From: an uncultured Lachnospiraceae bacterium
GTDB taxonomy: Bacteria > Bacillota > Clostridia > Lachnospirales > Lachnospiraceae
NCBI GenBank assembly: GCA_910576815.1
Contig: CAJTKA010000003.1
Coordinates: 62,001-126,000, forward strand
Length of the DNA: 64,000 nucleotides
Direction: 5' to 3'
The number at the start of each line of letters is the position of its first letter. Positions within the stretch are counted from its first letter, which is position 1. The notes under the pieces are model-generated. The model did no database searches, had not been told where the DNA came from, and worked only from the letters and a program-made list of their open reading frames with translations. The position numbers and the translations under genes were made by a program. Below are positions 9,320 through 17,538 of this stretch, piece after piece.

Positions 9320-11485
9320 ATGGAGATCGGAAGTATCTATGAAATCAATCCCGACACAGTAAAAACAGGAGCGGAGGGCGGGCTTCACCTCGCACAGATG
9401 GAAAAATACGGGAGAGCGCATTGCTGCTTTACGGCTTCCGGCAGGGAGGCGATCGAGCTGGCGCTCATCAGTCTGGAGCGGGAAAAGCCGGATCTTCCCA
9501 AACGCTGCCTGATGCCCGCTTATATGTGCGACTCGGTGTTCCTTCCTTTTTTGAACAGGGGATGGGAGCTTGTATTTTATACGGTGGACAGAGGGCTTTT
9601 ATCTTATGGGGAGGAATTGTTTCGTCTGGCGTTGGAGACGGATCCCGGTTTGATTTTGATTCATCCCTACTATGGGACGGATACCTGTAAGGAAATGAGA
9701 GTTCCGCTAAAAGCGCTCAGGCGCAGTGGCATCTATGTAATGGAGGATGTGACCCAGTCTTATTATCTGGAAGGTGCCGGAAAGGATGTCGATTTTGTAG
9801 TGGGGAGCCTTCGTAAGTGGTATGCCATTCCCGACGGCGGCTTTGTGGTGTCGGATCTTCCTTTGGCGGAGGATGTTTTGGAAGATGGGGAGGAGCAGGC
9901 AAACGAACGCCTGTCTGTCTTGACGGAGAAGTGGGCATATCTGTATGATGGTGCACGCTCTGAAGAAACAAAGCGGCAGGAGAAAAAGGCGGCTTACCGC
10001 AAAAAGAACTGTGCGTTGGAGGAAGCCCTGGATCATTATACGGGCGTGCGGCGTATGTCGCGCGTCACAAGGGCAATGCTGGCTGAAATCGACGAAGCAG
10101 GCGCAGCCCAAAAAAGAAAAGAAAATTATCAATATCTCTATGAAAAGATAGAAGGTTTGAGACGGCTTCGCCCAATATTGCAAAGACAGGGCGGGGAGGC
10201 GCCGCTTTATTTGCCAATTTATGCCAGAGAACGCGAAGAATTGCAGAGCTTTCTGAGGGATCATGATATCTATGCGCCAGTGCTCTGGCCTTTGGGAGAG
10301 GAGAACCGCAATGCGTTTATGGGAGATGAGGACTATATCCATCGGCATATGCTCGCATTGCCAATCGACCAACGGTACGGGATCGACGAGATGGAGCGGA
10401 TCGGAGAGGTCCTTACCAAATTTGAAAGACGACGAGTAGTCGGAATCCGCGCGGACGCCAATAAAACGGCGGCTATAGGACATATCATGCGCTGCATTAC
10501 GATTGCCGGTGAATTGAAAAAAAGGGGAATGCGCGTGGTGTTTTTCACGGCGGATGAATGGCCGAAGGAGGCGCTTACGACTGCCGGGATGGAGCAGATA
10601 TGCCTTCATACGAGATGGGATTGGATGGAGGAGGAACTGCCGCGGCTTGGGGAACTGATCACGAGGCTCGGAGTAGGGACGCTGCTGGTGGATTCCTATC
10701 AGGTATCGCCTGCTTATTTTGAAGCGCTGCGTGATCAGGTAAAGCTGGTGTATCTGGATGATTGTTTTGAGGCGGTCTATCCCGTAGACCTGCTGATCAA
10801 TTATAATGCATTTTACACACGCTTTCCTTATTATGAGCGCTATGGAGAGAAAACAAAGCTGCTGCTCGGGACATCCTATGTGCCGCTGCGGGAGGAGTTT
10901 TCGCAGGCAGCAGAAGAAATCCGACAGGAAGAATCTGCGCGGACGGTAAATGGGAACGGATTTTCCATATTTTTGGCCAGCGGCGGTGGCGACAGTGAAA
11001 ATGCAATGCTGGGGATCTTAAAGAAGCTTGTGGAAAGGGAAGCCTTTGCGGACGTTATGATCCATGTTGTGATAGGCGCATATTATCCGAGAGGGGACGA
11101 GATGAAAGCCTTTGCCGATGCGCACGCTAATGTGCGGGTGTACCATCCCTGTCGAAATGTGGCGGCCCTGATGAAACTGTGCGACGCAGCGGCTTCCGCA
11201 GCGGGTACCATGCTCTTTGAGCTTTCCGCCATGCAGGTGCCGACCGTATTCTTTCAGACGGCGGACAACCAGCGCTATGACAGTGAATTTTTTTCGAAAG
11301 AGGAGCGGATGATTGACGCCGGCGATATCAGGAAGGATAGAGAGGCCTGCCTTAACGCGGTCTGCGTGGGGCTGGAGCAGCTCTTGGCAGATGGAGATCT
11401 GCGCGCGCGGATGCGGGAAAAACTCTTATCCGTGACAGACGGAAAAGGGGCGGAACGCATCGCGGAGGAAATTGCGAAATTGTAG
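9320..11485 (+). CDS. pseG: Fusion of a DegT-type aminotransferase domain with PseG (UDP-sugar hydrolase)
   Basis: 721 residues with two domains. Residues about 1-370 look like a DegT/DnrJ aminotransferase with an intact PLP site: EDVTQS with the aspartate, and K166 in GSLRKWY. Residues about 372-721 match PseG, which removes UDP from UDP-2,4-diacetamido-2,4,6-trideoxy-beta-L-altrose. They have IRADAN, the GHIMR motif with the catalytic histidine H388, VDSYQ, the DD pair and a SGGGDSENA segment near the UDP site. The first glycine of the usual IGxGH motif is changed. GGAGG lies 7 nt before the ATG at 9320. The gene follows pseB-pseC in the same operon. PseG is normally a stand-alone protein of about 280-350 residues, so the fusion is unusual. 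Confidence 0.85.
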   Translation: MEIGSIYEINPDTVKTGAEGGLHLAQMEKYGRAHCCFTASGREAIELALISLEREKPDLPKRCLMPAYMCDSVFLPFLNRGWELVFYTVDRGLLSYGEELFRLALETDPGLILIHPYYGTDTCKEMRVPLKALRRSGIYVMEDVTQSYYLEGAGKDVDFVVGSLRKWYAIPDGGFVVSDLPLAEDVLEDGEEQANERLSVLTEKWAYLYDGARSEETKRQEKKAAYRKKNCALEEALDHYTGVRRMSRVTRAMLAEIDEAGAAQKRKENYQYLYEKIEGLRRLRPILQRQGGEAPLYLPIYAREREELQSFLRDHDIYAPVLWPLGEENRNAFMGDEDYIHRHMLALPIDQRYGIDEMERIGEVLTKFERRRVVGIRADANKTAAIGHIMRCITIAGELKKRGMRVVFFTADEWPKEALTTAGMEQICLHTRWDWMEEELPRLGELITRLGVGTLLVDSYQVSPAYFEALRDQVKLVYLDDCFEAVYPVDLLINYNAFYTRFPYYERYGEKTKLLLGTSYVPLREEFSQAAEEIRQEESARTVNGNGFSIFLASGGGDSENAMLGILKKLVEREAFADVMIHVVIGAYYPRGDEMKAFADAHANVRVYHPCRNVAALMKLCDAAASAAGTMLFELSAMQVPTVFFQTADNQRYDSEFFSKEERMIDAGDIRKDREACLNAVCVGLEQLLADGDLRARMREKLLSVTDGKGAERIAEEIAKL

Positions 11486-11502
11486 AAATGAGGCTTATGA
11501 TA

Positions 11503-12555
11503 TCACTTCTTTTTAAGCAGCTCCAGTTCAGCGCGGAGCTGCCGGATTTCGGCGGCCTGTTTGGCGTATGTGCGCTCATAATTGCGCTTATCCTGTTCAT
11601 ACTCTAAGCGTTGCTGCTCGTGCTCCGAGCGCTCCTGTTCCAATGTCTTCCTGTAATTCTGCAGATCCTGCTCGCGCTTCGAGCGTTCCTGCTCCAGCGT
11701 CCTCCTGTAATTCTGCAGATCCTGTTCATGCTCCAGGCGTTCCAGTTCACGGTCTGAACGTTCCTGTTCGATCGCCCTCTCATAATTGCGCAGGTCCTGA
11801 TAGTACTCCTCACGTTCCAGACAGCGTATACGGATCTCCTCATCGGAGCACGTATAATATAATGCCTTCGCTGCCTCGTATAAAGCTTCGTCCTCGGATG
11901 CCGTCATTCTCAGTTCCTCCCATGTGGCAGCTTTCATCAGTCTCGCCCAGCTGTCGATGTGATAGCGTTTATCTTCTTCGGTGGCCAGATCGATGCGGGT
12001 CAGATCCGCCACATACAGGGTCAGGTCATCGTTGTAGACCTGATGGTTTTTGATATTGATCAGTTTGTAGGCCGCGTAGAACTCGGGGCGCTCCTCAAAC
12101 AGGGTATAATCCAGCAAGCCGATATGGACGGCGGGTCCGGCATCTTTGTAATCCTGCCCTCTGTTGAGTTGGTCGTAGGATCGGCACAGGTACATGACGG
12201 AGCGGTTTGGCCAGTTGAGGCGGTTGGCGATCTGCATCTCAAGATTTATCCGTGTACGGTCATTCAGGAGCAGCTGGATATCCAGGCGGAATTCCTTGTC
12301 ATCGATACTGTCCCCCAAAAGGATCGGGTTGGTGATCTCCACGGAGGTCACTTCCGAATCTGCAAGGTGAAGCAGGGAGCAGATCAGGCCGCGCAGGGCT
12401 TTATTACTTGACTGAAAGACGGCGCGGAACATATAGTCGTTGGTCAGGCCGTAAGGAATCTCACCCGTGGCATCCTCAAAATCGGTGCTGCCGGGAGATG
12501 TTGTGTCCGGGTATTCCCTGAGACGGGAGTCCTGACTGTGATTGTTTGAGTACAT
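11503..12555 (-). CDS. Rpn-family recombination-promoting nuclease / PD-(D/E)XK putative transposase
   Basis: 350 residues from the ATG at 12555, which is preceded by AAAGGAAA. YGLTNDYMFRAVFQ near residue 40 opens the Rpn-type domain. The nuclease core is LDIQLL followed by INLEMQIAN, giving the D...ExQ pattern of PD-(D/E)XK enzymes. Rpn proteins nick DNA and promote RecA-independent recombination, and are often annotated as transposases. The C-terminal 100 residues are a charged coiled coil built from 18-residue repeats, with a near-identical 54-bp repeat in the DNA. It is convergent with the fusion gene (17 bp apart) and interrupts the pse operon on the opposite strand, which suggests a mobile or accessory insertion. 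Confidence 0.88.
   Translation of the reverse strand: MYSNNHSQDSRLREYPDTTSPGSTDFEDATGEIPYGLTNDYMFRAVFQSSNKALRGLICSLLHLADSEVTSVEITNPILLGDSIDDKEFRLDIQLLLNDRTRINLEMQIANRLNWPNRSVMYLCRSYDQLNRGQDYKDAGPAVHIGLLDYTLFEERPEFYAAYKLINIKNHQVYNDDLTLYVADLTRIDLATEEDKRYHIDSWARLMKAATWEELRMTASEDEALYEAAKALYYTCSDEEIRIRCLEREEYYQDLRNYERAIEQERSDRELERLEHEQDLQNYRRTLEQERSKREQDLQNYRKTLEQERSEHEQQRLEYEQDKRNYERTYAKQAAEIRQLRAELELLKKK
11641..11750 (-). repeat. 54-bp tandem repeat encoding coiled-coil units of the Rpn protein
   Basis: The 20-nt stretch at 11651-11670 recurs exactly at 11705-11724, a period of 54 bp or 18 codons. The units encode a repeated DLQNYR-TLEQERS pattern, and more diverged copies flank both sides. Such in-frame repeats change number easily by slippage. 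Confidence 0.85.
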
Positions 12556-12602
12556 AGATGTGTTTTCCTTTCGTAAGCAGACGGGACGGGTCCCGAAGAT
12601 GA

Positions 12603-12630
12603 CGTAAACCCCGGATGGGAAAGGTTTACG
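12603..12630. repeat. 8-bp inverted repeat in the leader of the Rpn gene
   Basis: CGTAAACC (12603-12610) and GGTTTACG (12623-12630) flank a 12-nt loop. On the - strand the hairpin lies about 50 nt upstream of the Rpn start, between the predicted promoter and the ribosome site. Confidence 0.5.
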
Positions 12631-12738
12631 GGTGACAGTAACAGACATGAAGTCCGGAACCGATACAGTCAGTAAAGCAGGGATTTTCCGACACGGCAGA
12701 GAAGATGCCGTCAACAAACTGTAATGATCTATGAGACA

Positions 12739-12767
12739 GATATAACATAAACGGGAGAGAAATACAA
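12739..12767 (-). promoter_or_regulatory. Predicted sigma-A promoter for the Rpn gene
   Basis: Read on the - strand: TTGTAT (12767-12762), a 17-bp spacer, then TATATC (12744-12739) with TGT just before it as an extended -10. It leaves a leader of about 175 nt. The 437-bp gap between the Rpn and pseF starts holds divergent promoters and no supported gene. Confidence 0.5.
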
Positions 12768-12909
12768 TGAGTATCTGCAGGATGGCGTGTAGAAAAATAG
12801 TTGACGAAATATTGATAAGCACAATTTGCGAAACAAGATATTGGTAAGGTGGACGGGAAAACAGAGGATCAGACACAACATATTGTTTGTGCAGTTTGTA
12901 CCGGAAACC

Positions 12910-12938
12910 TTTACAATTTGCAGGTAGGATATTACAAT
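12910..12938 (+). promoter_or_regulatory. Predicted sigma-A promoter for pseF-pseI
   Basis: TTTACA at 12910-12915, a 17-bp spacer, then TACAAT at 12933-12938. It lies 55 bp before the pseF start. A separate promoter makes sense because the - strand Rpn gene cuts pseF and pseI off from the upstream pse operon. Confidence 0.65.
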
Positions 12939-12992
12939 AACGATATGAGTTTTAATATGTCGGACTGATAGAATAGAGAAGGGATAACCAAA

Positions 12993-13700
12993 ATGAGAAC
13001 GGATATCAACGCGGTTGCCATTATCACAGCCCGGGGTGGCAGTAAGCGCATACCGGGGAAAAACAGCAAGCTGTTTTTGGGCAAACCCATGCTCGTCTAC
13101 TCTGTTGAGGCGGCTCTTTCGGCAGGGATCTTTCGCGAGGTCATGGTGTCCACGGATGATGAGGAAATTGCGAAAATTGCGAGAGAGGCAGGAGCGTCGG
13201 TTCCTTTTATGCGCAGCGAGGAGATGGCAAATGATTTTGCAACCACTGACGATGTACTCCTGGAAGTGTTAGAGACCTATGAGCAGCGGGGCGAGACCTT
13301 TGACTATATGGCCTGCATTTATCCGACGGCGCCCTTTGTGACGGCGGACAAGCTTCAAAGTGCCATGTGCCTTTTGATTGAGCAGGATGGCGCGGGTGTG
13401 ATGCCGGTGGTGCGCTATTCGTTTCCGCCGCAGCGCGGTATGGCGGTGCGGGATGGAAAACTGGTGTACTGCTATCCCGAAAACGCGACCAAACGCTCTC
13501 AGGATCTGGAGCCCATGTATCATGATTGCGGTCAGTTTTACTGCTATCATGTGGCGCGGTATCTTGCCTGTAAGGGTGATCTTTCGGACGGCTATCTGCC
13601 CATCTTGGTAGACGAGACGCAGGTGCAGGATATCGACAATCCGTCTGATTGGGCGCTGGCGGAGATGAAGTATAAGATGATGCTGAAAAACGACGCTTGA
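12993..13700 (+). CDS. pseF: Pseudaminic acid cytidylyltransferase, PseF
   Basis: Activates pseudaminic acid with CTP to CMP-pseudaminic acid, the donor for glycosyl transfer. The N-terminal ITARGGSKRIPGKN signature, with its P-loop-like arginine and lysine, is diagnostic of the CMP-nonulosonate cytidylyltransferase family. STDDEEIAKIA and CIYPTAPF follow in the expected order. At 235 residues it matches PseF. The gene starts 55 bp after its own predicted promoter and is followed by pseI, which separates it from NeuA- or LegF-type alternatives by context. Confidence 0.92.
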   Translation: MRTDINAVAIITARGGSKRIPGKNSKLFLGKPMLVYSVEAALSAGIFREVMVSTDDEEIAKIAREAGASVPFMRSEEMANDFATTDDVLLEVLETYEQRGETFDYMACIYPTAPFVTADKLQSAMCLLIEQDGAGVMPVVRYSFPPQRGMAVRDGKLVYCYPENATKRSQDLEPMYHDCGQFYCYHVARYLACKGDLSDGYLPILVDETQVQDIDNPSDWALAEMKYKMMLKNDA

Positions 13701-13810
13701 GCAGAAACGGAAAATATGTTGAAACGTGAAAGGACAGCGGAGTGAGAGCGGTTTAGGAAATAAAGATACTGAGAGAAAACGTTTGGCAGAAAAAAGGGGG
13801 GGAGCTCTTT

Positions 13811-14866
13811 GTGGATAAAAGGATTCAGATAGACGGGAAATGGATTGGCGAGGGTGAAAAGACCTATATCGTGGCGGAAGTATCGGCCAACCATTTACAA
13901 GATTACGACAGGGCGGAGGCGATCATTCGCGCGGCGGCCGAGGCGGGGGCGGATGCGGTAAAGCTGCAGACTTATACGGCGGACACGATTTCGCTTGACT
14001 GCGACAATGACTATTTTATTCGGGTGAATCAGGGCACGATCTGGGAAGGCAAAAGCGAGTATCAGCTCTATCAGGAGGCCTATACGCCCTGGGAATGGCA
14101 GCCGAAATTAAAGGCGTTTGCAAAAGGGCTGGGACTGACCTGCTTTTCTGCACCCTTTGATGAAACGGCTGTGGATTTTATGAGAGAAATGGATATGCCT
14201 GCCTACAAAGTGGCATCATATGAAATCAATGACATCCCCCTGATTCGAAAAATTGCGCGTGTCGGTAAGCCCGTGATCATTGCTACGGGTGTGGCTTATC
14301 TGGCGGATATCGAGCGGGCACTTGCTGCCTGCAAGGAGGAAGGCAATGAGCAGGTGATGCTCTTAAAGTGTACCTCTGCCTATCCGACTCCTTACGAGGA
14401 TATGAATATCAGCGTGATTCCACATATGGCGGAAAGTTTTGACTGTCTGTCGGGCCTTTCGGATCACAGCATGGGCAGCGCGGTAGCGGTAGCAGCGACG
14501 GCGCTCGGGGCAAAGATGGTGGAGAAGCATTTGACCCTTTCCCGCGCGGATGGCGGCCCCGACGGTGCTTTTTCCATGGAACCGGCGGAGTTTGCGCGTA
14601 TGGTGGAGGAAATCCGTATCGTGGAGGAGGCGGTGGGGAAGGTGACCTATGAGCTGACTGACAGCCAGAAGCGCAGCAGGGAGGATATGCGGTCCCTTTT
14701 TGCGGTGCAGGATATTTGGGCGGGAGAGACTTTTACAGAACAGAATGTGCGTTCCATCAGGCCGGGATTTGGGCTGGCGCCCGTGCATTATGAGGAAGTA
14801 CTGGGACAGAAGGCAAAGGCGGATCTTGCGAAAGGGACGCCGCTTGCATGGAAAGATATTATGTAA
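13811..14866 (+). CDS. pseI: Pseudaminic acid synthase, PseI
   Basis: Condenses 2,4-diacetamido-2,4,6-trideoxy-L-altrose with phosphoenolpyruvate to form pseudaminic acid. The NeuB-type TIM barrel is shown by VAEVSANHLQDYDRA, AVKLQTYTADT, SAPFDETAVDF and KVASYEI. GLSDHS is the conserved metal- and substrate-binding segment. A C-terminal SAF (antifreeze-like) domain covers about residues 290-350, with SIRPGFGLAP. The start is GTG, 6 nt after a GGGGGGAG site. At 351 residues it has full length. It completes the route with pseB, pseC, pseG and pseF. Confidence 0.93.
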   Translation: MDKRIQIDGKWIGEGEKTYIVAEVSANHLQDYDRAEAIIRAAAEAGADAVKLQTYTADTISLDCDNDYFIRVNQGTIWEGKSEYQLYQEAYTPWEWQPKLKAFAKGLGLTCFSAPFDETAVDFMREMDMPAYKVASYEINDIPLIRKIARVGKPVIIATGVAYLADIERALAACKEEGNEQVMLLKCTSAYPTPYEDMNISVIPHMAESFDCLSGLSDHSMGSAVAVAATALGAKMVEKHLTLSRADGGPDGAFSMEPAEFARMVEEIRIVEEAVGKVTYELTDSQKRSREDMRSLFAVQDIWAGETFTEQNVRSIRPGFGLAPVHYEEVLGQKAKADLAKGTPLAWKDIM

Positions 14867-14888
14867 TCAAACGCTTTCGACGGAGGAA

Positions 14889-14992
14889 GGTTGAAAATTA
14901 AAATTTTCAATCGAGAGATTTGTGTCTGCGCGCTGCTTGCCACAAACTCGTTTATGCGAATCTCAGACAAGCTGAGATAAAAGCAGCGCAGA
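14889..14992. repeat. Structured intergenic element with nested inverted repeats
   Basis: Between pseI and the ATP-grasp gene. Stem 1 joins 14889-14899 with 14902-14912 (TTGAAAATT type, one G-U pair). Stem 2 pairs GAG-A-TTTGTG with CACAAACTC (about 14913-14949, one bulged A). A third hairpin is TCTCAG/CTGAGA (14961-14977). An outer pairing joins TCTGCGC..TGCT near 14925 with AGCAGCGCAGA ending near 14992. The order stem 1, GRGAG, stem 2 recurs at 32.7 kb. Confidence 0.55.
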
Positions 14993-15004
14993 AATGAAGG
15001 AAAA

Positions 15005-16201
15005 ATGCAGAAAAAAATGATGATTCTGGGAGCCGGGCCATTACAGATTCCCGCGATCCAAAAGGCAAAAGAGCTTGGCTATCAGATTATTTCGGTAGAT
15101 TACGATGAACATGCGCCCGGCTTTGCGCTGGCGGACATAAAACTTCTTGTGAGCACGCTCGATCAGGAAGCGGTACTGCGAGAGGCGCAGCGTCTGCAGC
15201 CGGATGTGGTGATCACTTCCACCAGCGACGGTCCCGTGCGGACGGCAGCTTATGTCAATGAAAAGCTGGGAAAGCGGCCTGATCTTTCTTATGAGAATGC
15301 ACAATGTGCCACCATAAAGAGTAAGATGAGAGACCGTTTGAAAGAATGCGGCGTACCAATACCAAAATATTTTGCAGCGGCAGATTTTGATGCGTTCAAA
15401 AAGGCTGTGGAGGCTCTGCGCGAGCATTGCATCGTGAAGCCCGCGGATAATGCGGGCAGTCGTGGCGTGGCGTTGTTGGAACCGGGGGAACGAAACAGCA
15501 GGGTGTTATATGAGTATAGCAAAGGCAATTCCCGTAACGGCACGGTGATGGTGGAGGAGGTCATGGAAGGCCCCGAAGTCAGTGTGGAAGCCCTTGTGAT
15601 CGAGGGCGAGCCGCACATCATTACTGTTACGGATAAATACATCACGCCGCCGCCCTATTTTGTGGAACTGGCGCACTGCGAACCGAGTATTCTGGACAGC
15701 AATGTAATAGAAGAAATAAAGACTGTGGCGGCACAGGCGATCAAAGCCATTGGCATTGAAAATGCACCTGCCCATGTGGAAATCAAGGTGACAAAGGACG
15801 GCCCACAAATCGTGGAACTAGCGGCCAGGCTGGGCGGTGACTTTATCACGTCAAGGCTGGTGCCCCTGTCTACGGGGATCGATTTGGTGGGAGCTTCCGT
15901 CCTACTGGCTACGGGGAAAAAGCCGGATCTTATGTCCAAAAAGCAGCAGGGCGCGGCCATTCACTTTATTCATACAAGGGAGGAAGGGATTCTCTCCGAG
16001 ATCGTTCTGCCGGAAACGGGACAGGAAGGCGTGGAGGAGATTGTGCTTTATAAAAAGCCGGGCGAGAAGGTAAACGGCACCCGTTCCAGCAATGACAGGC
16101 TAGGCCATGTGATTACCACGGGGGCGTCTGCGCAGGAAGCCAAGGCGCTGGGAGAGAATATTCTGGCGCGGATTAAAGTGCGAGTAGCGGAAGAACATTG
16201 A
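15005..16201 (+). CDS. ATP-grasp enzyme, carboxylate-amine ligase type
   Basis: 398 residues. An N-terminal Rossmann-like pre-ATP-grasp domain (MMILGAGPLQIPAI) is followed by the ATP-grasp fold with CIVKPADNAGSRGV (phosphate-binding loop), MVEEVMEGPEVSVEAL, and AHVEIKVTKDGPQIVELAARLGG with the metal-binding glutamates. These enzymes activate a carboxylate as an acyl-phosphate and join it to an amine. It sits between pseI and the predicted nonulosonic-acid transferase, so it may modify pseudaminic acid or its precursor, for example by adding an amino acid to an amino group. That role is inference; the family also includes purine and peptide ligases. AAGGA lies just before the ATG. Confidence 0.82.
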   Translation: MQKKMMILGAGPLQIPAIQKAKELGYQIISVDYDEHAPGFALADIKLLVSTLDQEAVLREAQRLQPDVVITSTSDGPVRTAAYVNEKLGKRPDLSYENAQCATIKSKMRDRLKECGVPIPKYFAAADFDAFKKAVEALREHCIVKPADNAGSRGVALLEPGERNSRVLYEYSKGNSRNGTVMVEEVMEGPEVSVEALVIEGEPHIITVTDKYITPPPYFVELAHCEPSILDSNVIEEIKTVAAQAIKAIGIENAPAHVEIKVTKDGPQIVELAARLGGDFITSRLVPLSTGIDLVGASVLLATGKKPDLMSKKQQGAAIHFIHTREEGILSEIVLPETGQEGVEEIVLYKKPGEKVNGTRSSNDRLGHVITTGASAQEAKALGENILARIKVRVAEEH

Positions 16202-16307
16202 TTAGAATATGGATGCTGAAAGCCGTCAGGGAATATAAAAATAACGAGTGTTATAGGAAAACGCGCCCGTGCCGCAATATGAAGCAATGTAGAATGGGAA
16301 ACAGAGC

Positions 16308-17378
16308 ATGAAAGATCGAATTTACGTCTGCCACACCTACTATCATGTGTATGTGGCGTGTCTGAAAGAACTGAATCTGGACAAAGAGCTGCGCGGTGCA
16401 GCCACCTTAGTCTTAAGCACTATGTCGAACGATTTCGGCGATTTGCAGAGCAGAGCGGAAGCCTGTGGGCTTTTCGAGGCCGTGTATCTGTTTGAGGAGA
16501 AAGAAGATGTGCAGTTTCCCGAAATCATGAAGTACCATGTGGATCGGGGGAACCTGTTCCTGAACCTGCTTGCCAGGATGCGCTACACGAAGCTTTTGGG
16601 CAAGGCGCAGCAGCCTTACGTGCCTGTGGACTTTAAGGAATACGGGGATATTTACGTCTTTTGTGATTCCGATCCCATCGGCTACTATTTGAGCTGGCGG
16701 AAAATTCCCTATCACGCGCTGGAGGACGGTCTTGACTGCATCAGTACCTACGACACCGCCCGCTACGACAACAGGGGACATTTTAAGCTGAAAGCTTTTC
16801 TGGCATCCTTAAACCTGATTTTTATCCAGAACGGCTGGGGAAAATATTGCCTGGATATGGAAGTCAACGACATTTCCGTCCTGCCCTACCCCTGCCCGAA
16901 ATACATCGAAAAGAAAAGGAGCGAACTGACCGCCGGGCTGACGAAAGAAGACCAGGCGCTGCTGGTAAAGCTCTTTATTGCTAACATTGACGAAATCAAG
17001 AGCAAGCTTTCCGGGGATCGGGATATGGTGCTCCTTCTGACGGAGCCGCTTTGCGATTTGACGGTGCGGGAGAAGATATTCCGCGATTGTATCGAGCAGT
17101 ACGGGGCGATAGAGGATGCGGAGAGCGTTATCTTGATCAAACCGCATCCCAGAGATGTCTTGGACTACGAAACGCTGTTTTCGGACTGCATTGTGCTGGA
17201 CAAAAAATTTCCCATGGAAGTCTTAAATTATATCGAAGGCCTGACCTTCTGCCGCGTGATTTCCGTCTTTACGGTGGTGCACGCCATTCGCTTCGCGAAA
17301 GAGATCGTCTATCTGGGCGAGGATTTTATGGACAAGTATGAGGAACCATCCCTCCACAGGCAGAATGAGGAGATTTAG
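16308..17378 (+). CDS. Sialyltransferase-like glycosyltransferase (GT52-like), candidate pseudaminic acid transferase
   Basis: A 356-residue soluble protein. It has the two motifs shared by bacterial sialyltransferases of the GT38, GT52 and GT80 type: D/E-D/E-G, here EDG at residues 139-141, and HP, here H280-P281 within KPHPRD. The aspartate acts as base and the histidine binds the CMP phosphate in characterised members. Directly after the CMP-pseudaminate genes, it is the natural candidate to transfer pseudaminic acid from the CMP donor to the growing glycan. No membrane segment is seen. The ribosome site is weak (GGGAAA about 9 nt upstream). Acceptor unknown. Confidence 0.75.
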   Translation: MKDRIYVCHTYYHVYVACLKELNLDKELRGAATLVLSTMSNDFGDLQSRAEACGLFEAVYLFEEKEDVQFPEIMKYHVDRGNLFLNLLARMRYTKLLGKAQQPYVPVDFKEYGDIYVFCDSDPIGYYLSWRKIPYHALEDGLDCISTYDTARYDNRGHFKLKAFLASLNLIFIQNGWGKYCLDMEVNDISVLPYPCPKYIEKKRSELTAGLTKEDQALLVKLFIANIDEIKSKLSGDRDMVLLLTEPLCDLTVREKIFRDCIEQYGAIEDAESVILIKPHPRDVLDYETLFSDCIVLDKKFPMEVLNYIEGLTFCRVISVFTVVHAIRFAKEIVYLGEDFMDKYEEPSLHRQNEEI

Positions 17379-17445
17379 CATCAGAAAGAGATTTGACCCT
17401 GTGAAGGGAAAGTCTGACGCCTTAGGGAGAGGACATAGACCTAAT

Positions 17446-17474
17446 TTGCCCAAAATGGGGTTTTGTGGTAAAAT
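17446..17474 (+). promoter_or_regulatory. Sigma-A promoter with extended -10 upstream of the ABC exporter
   Basis: TTGCCC at 17446-17451, a 17-bp spacer, then TAAAAT at 17469-17474 with TGG just before it. The same TGGTAAAAT-like pattern recurs before several other transcription units in the window. Confidence 0.75.
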
Positions 17475-17538
17475 ATAAGCTTATGAAACGCCGAGCCTGT
17501 TTGGCAGATGGGCGTAAGCTTGGCGATGGAGAACGTAT

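Noticed and set aside
9707..10609. 300-codon open frame on the - strand inside the aminotransferase-PseG fusion gene
   Set aside because: I considered it as evidence against the fusion, but the + strand frame is continuous and both halves carry family motifs.
11641..11750. Possible CRISPR-like array in the 54-bp repeats
   Set aside because: The repeats have no spacers, are in frame, and encode a coiled coil of the Rpn protein.
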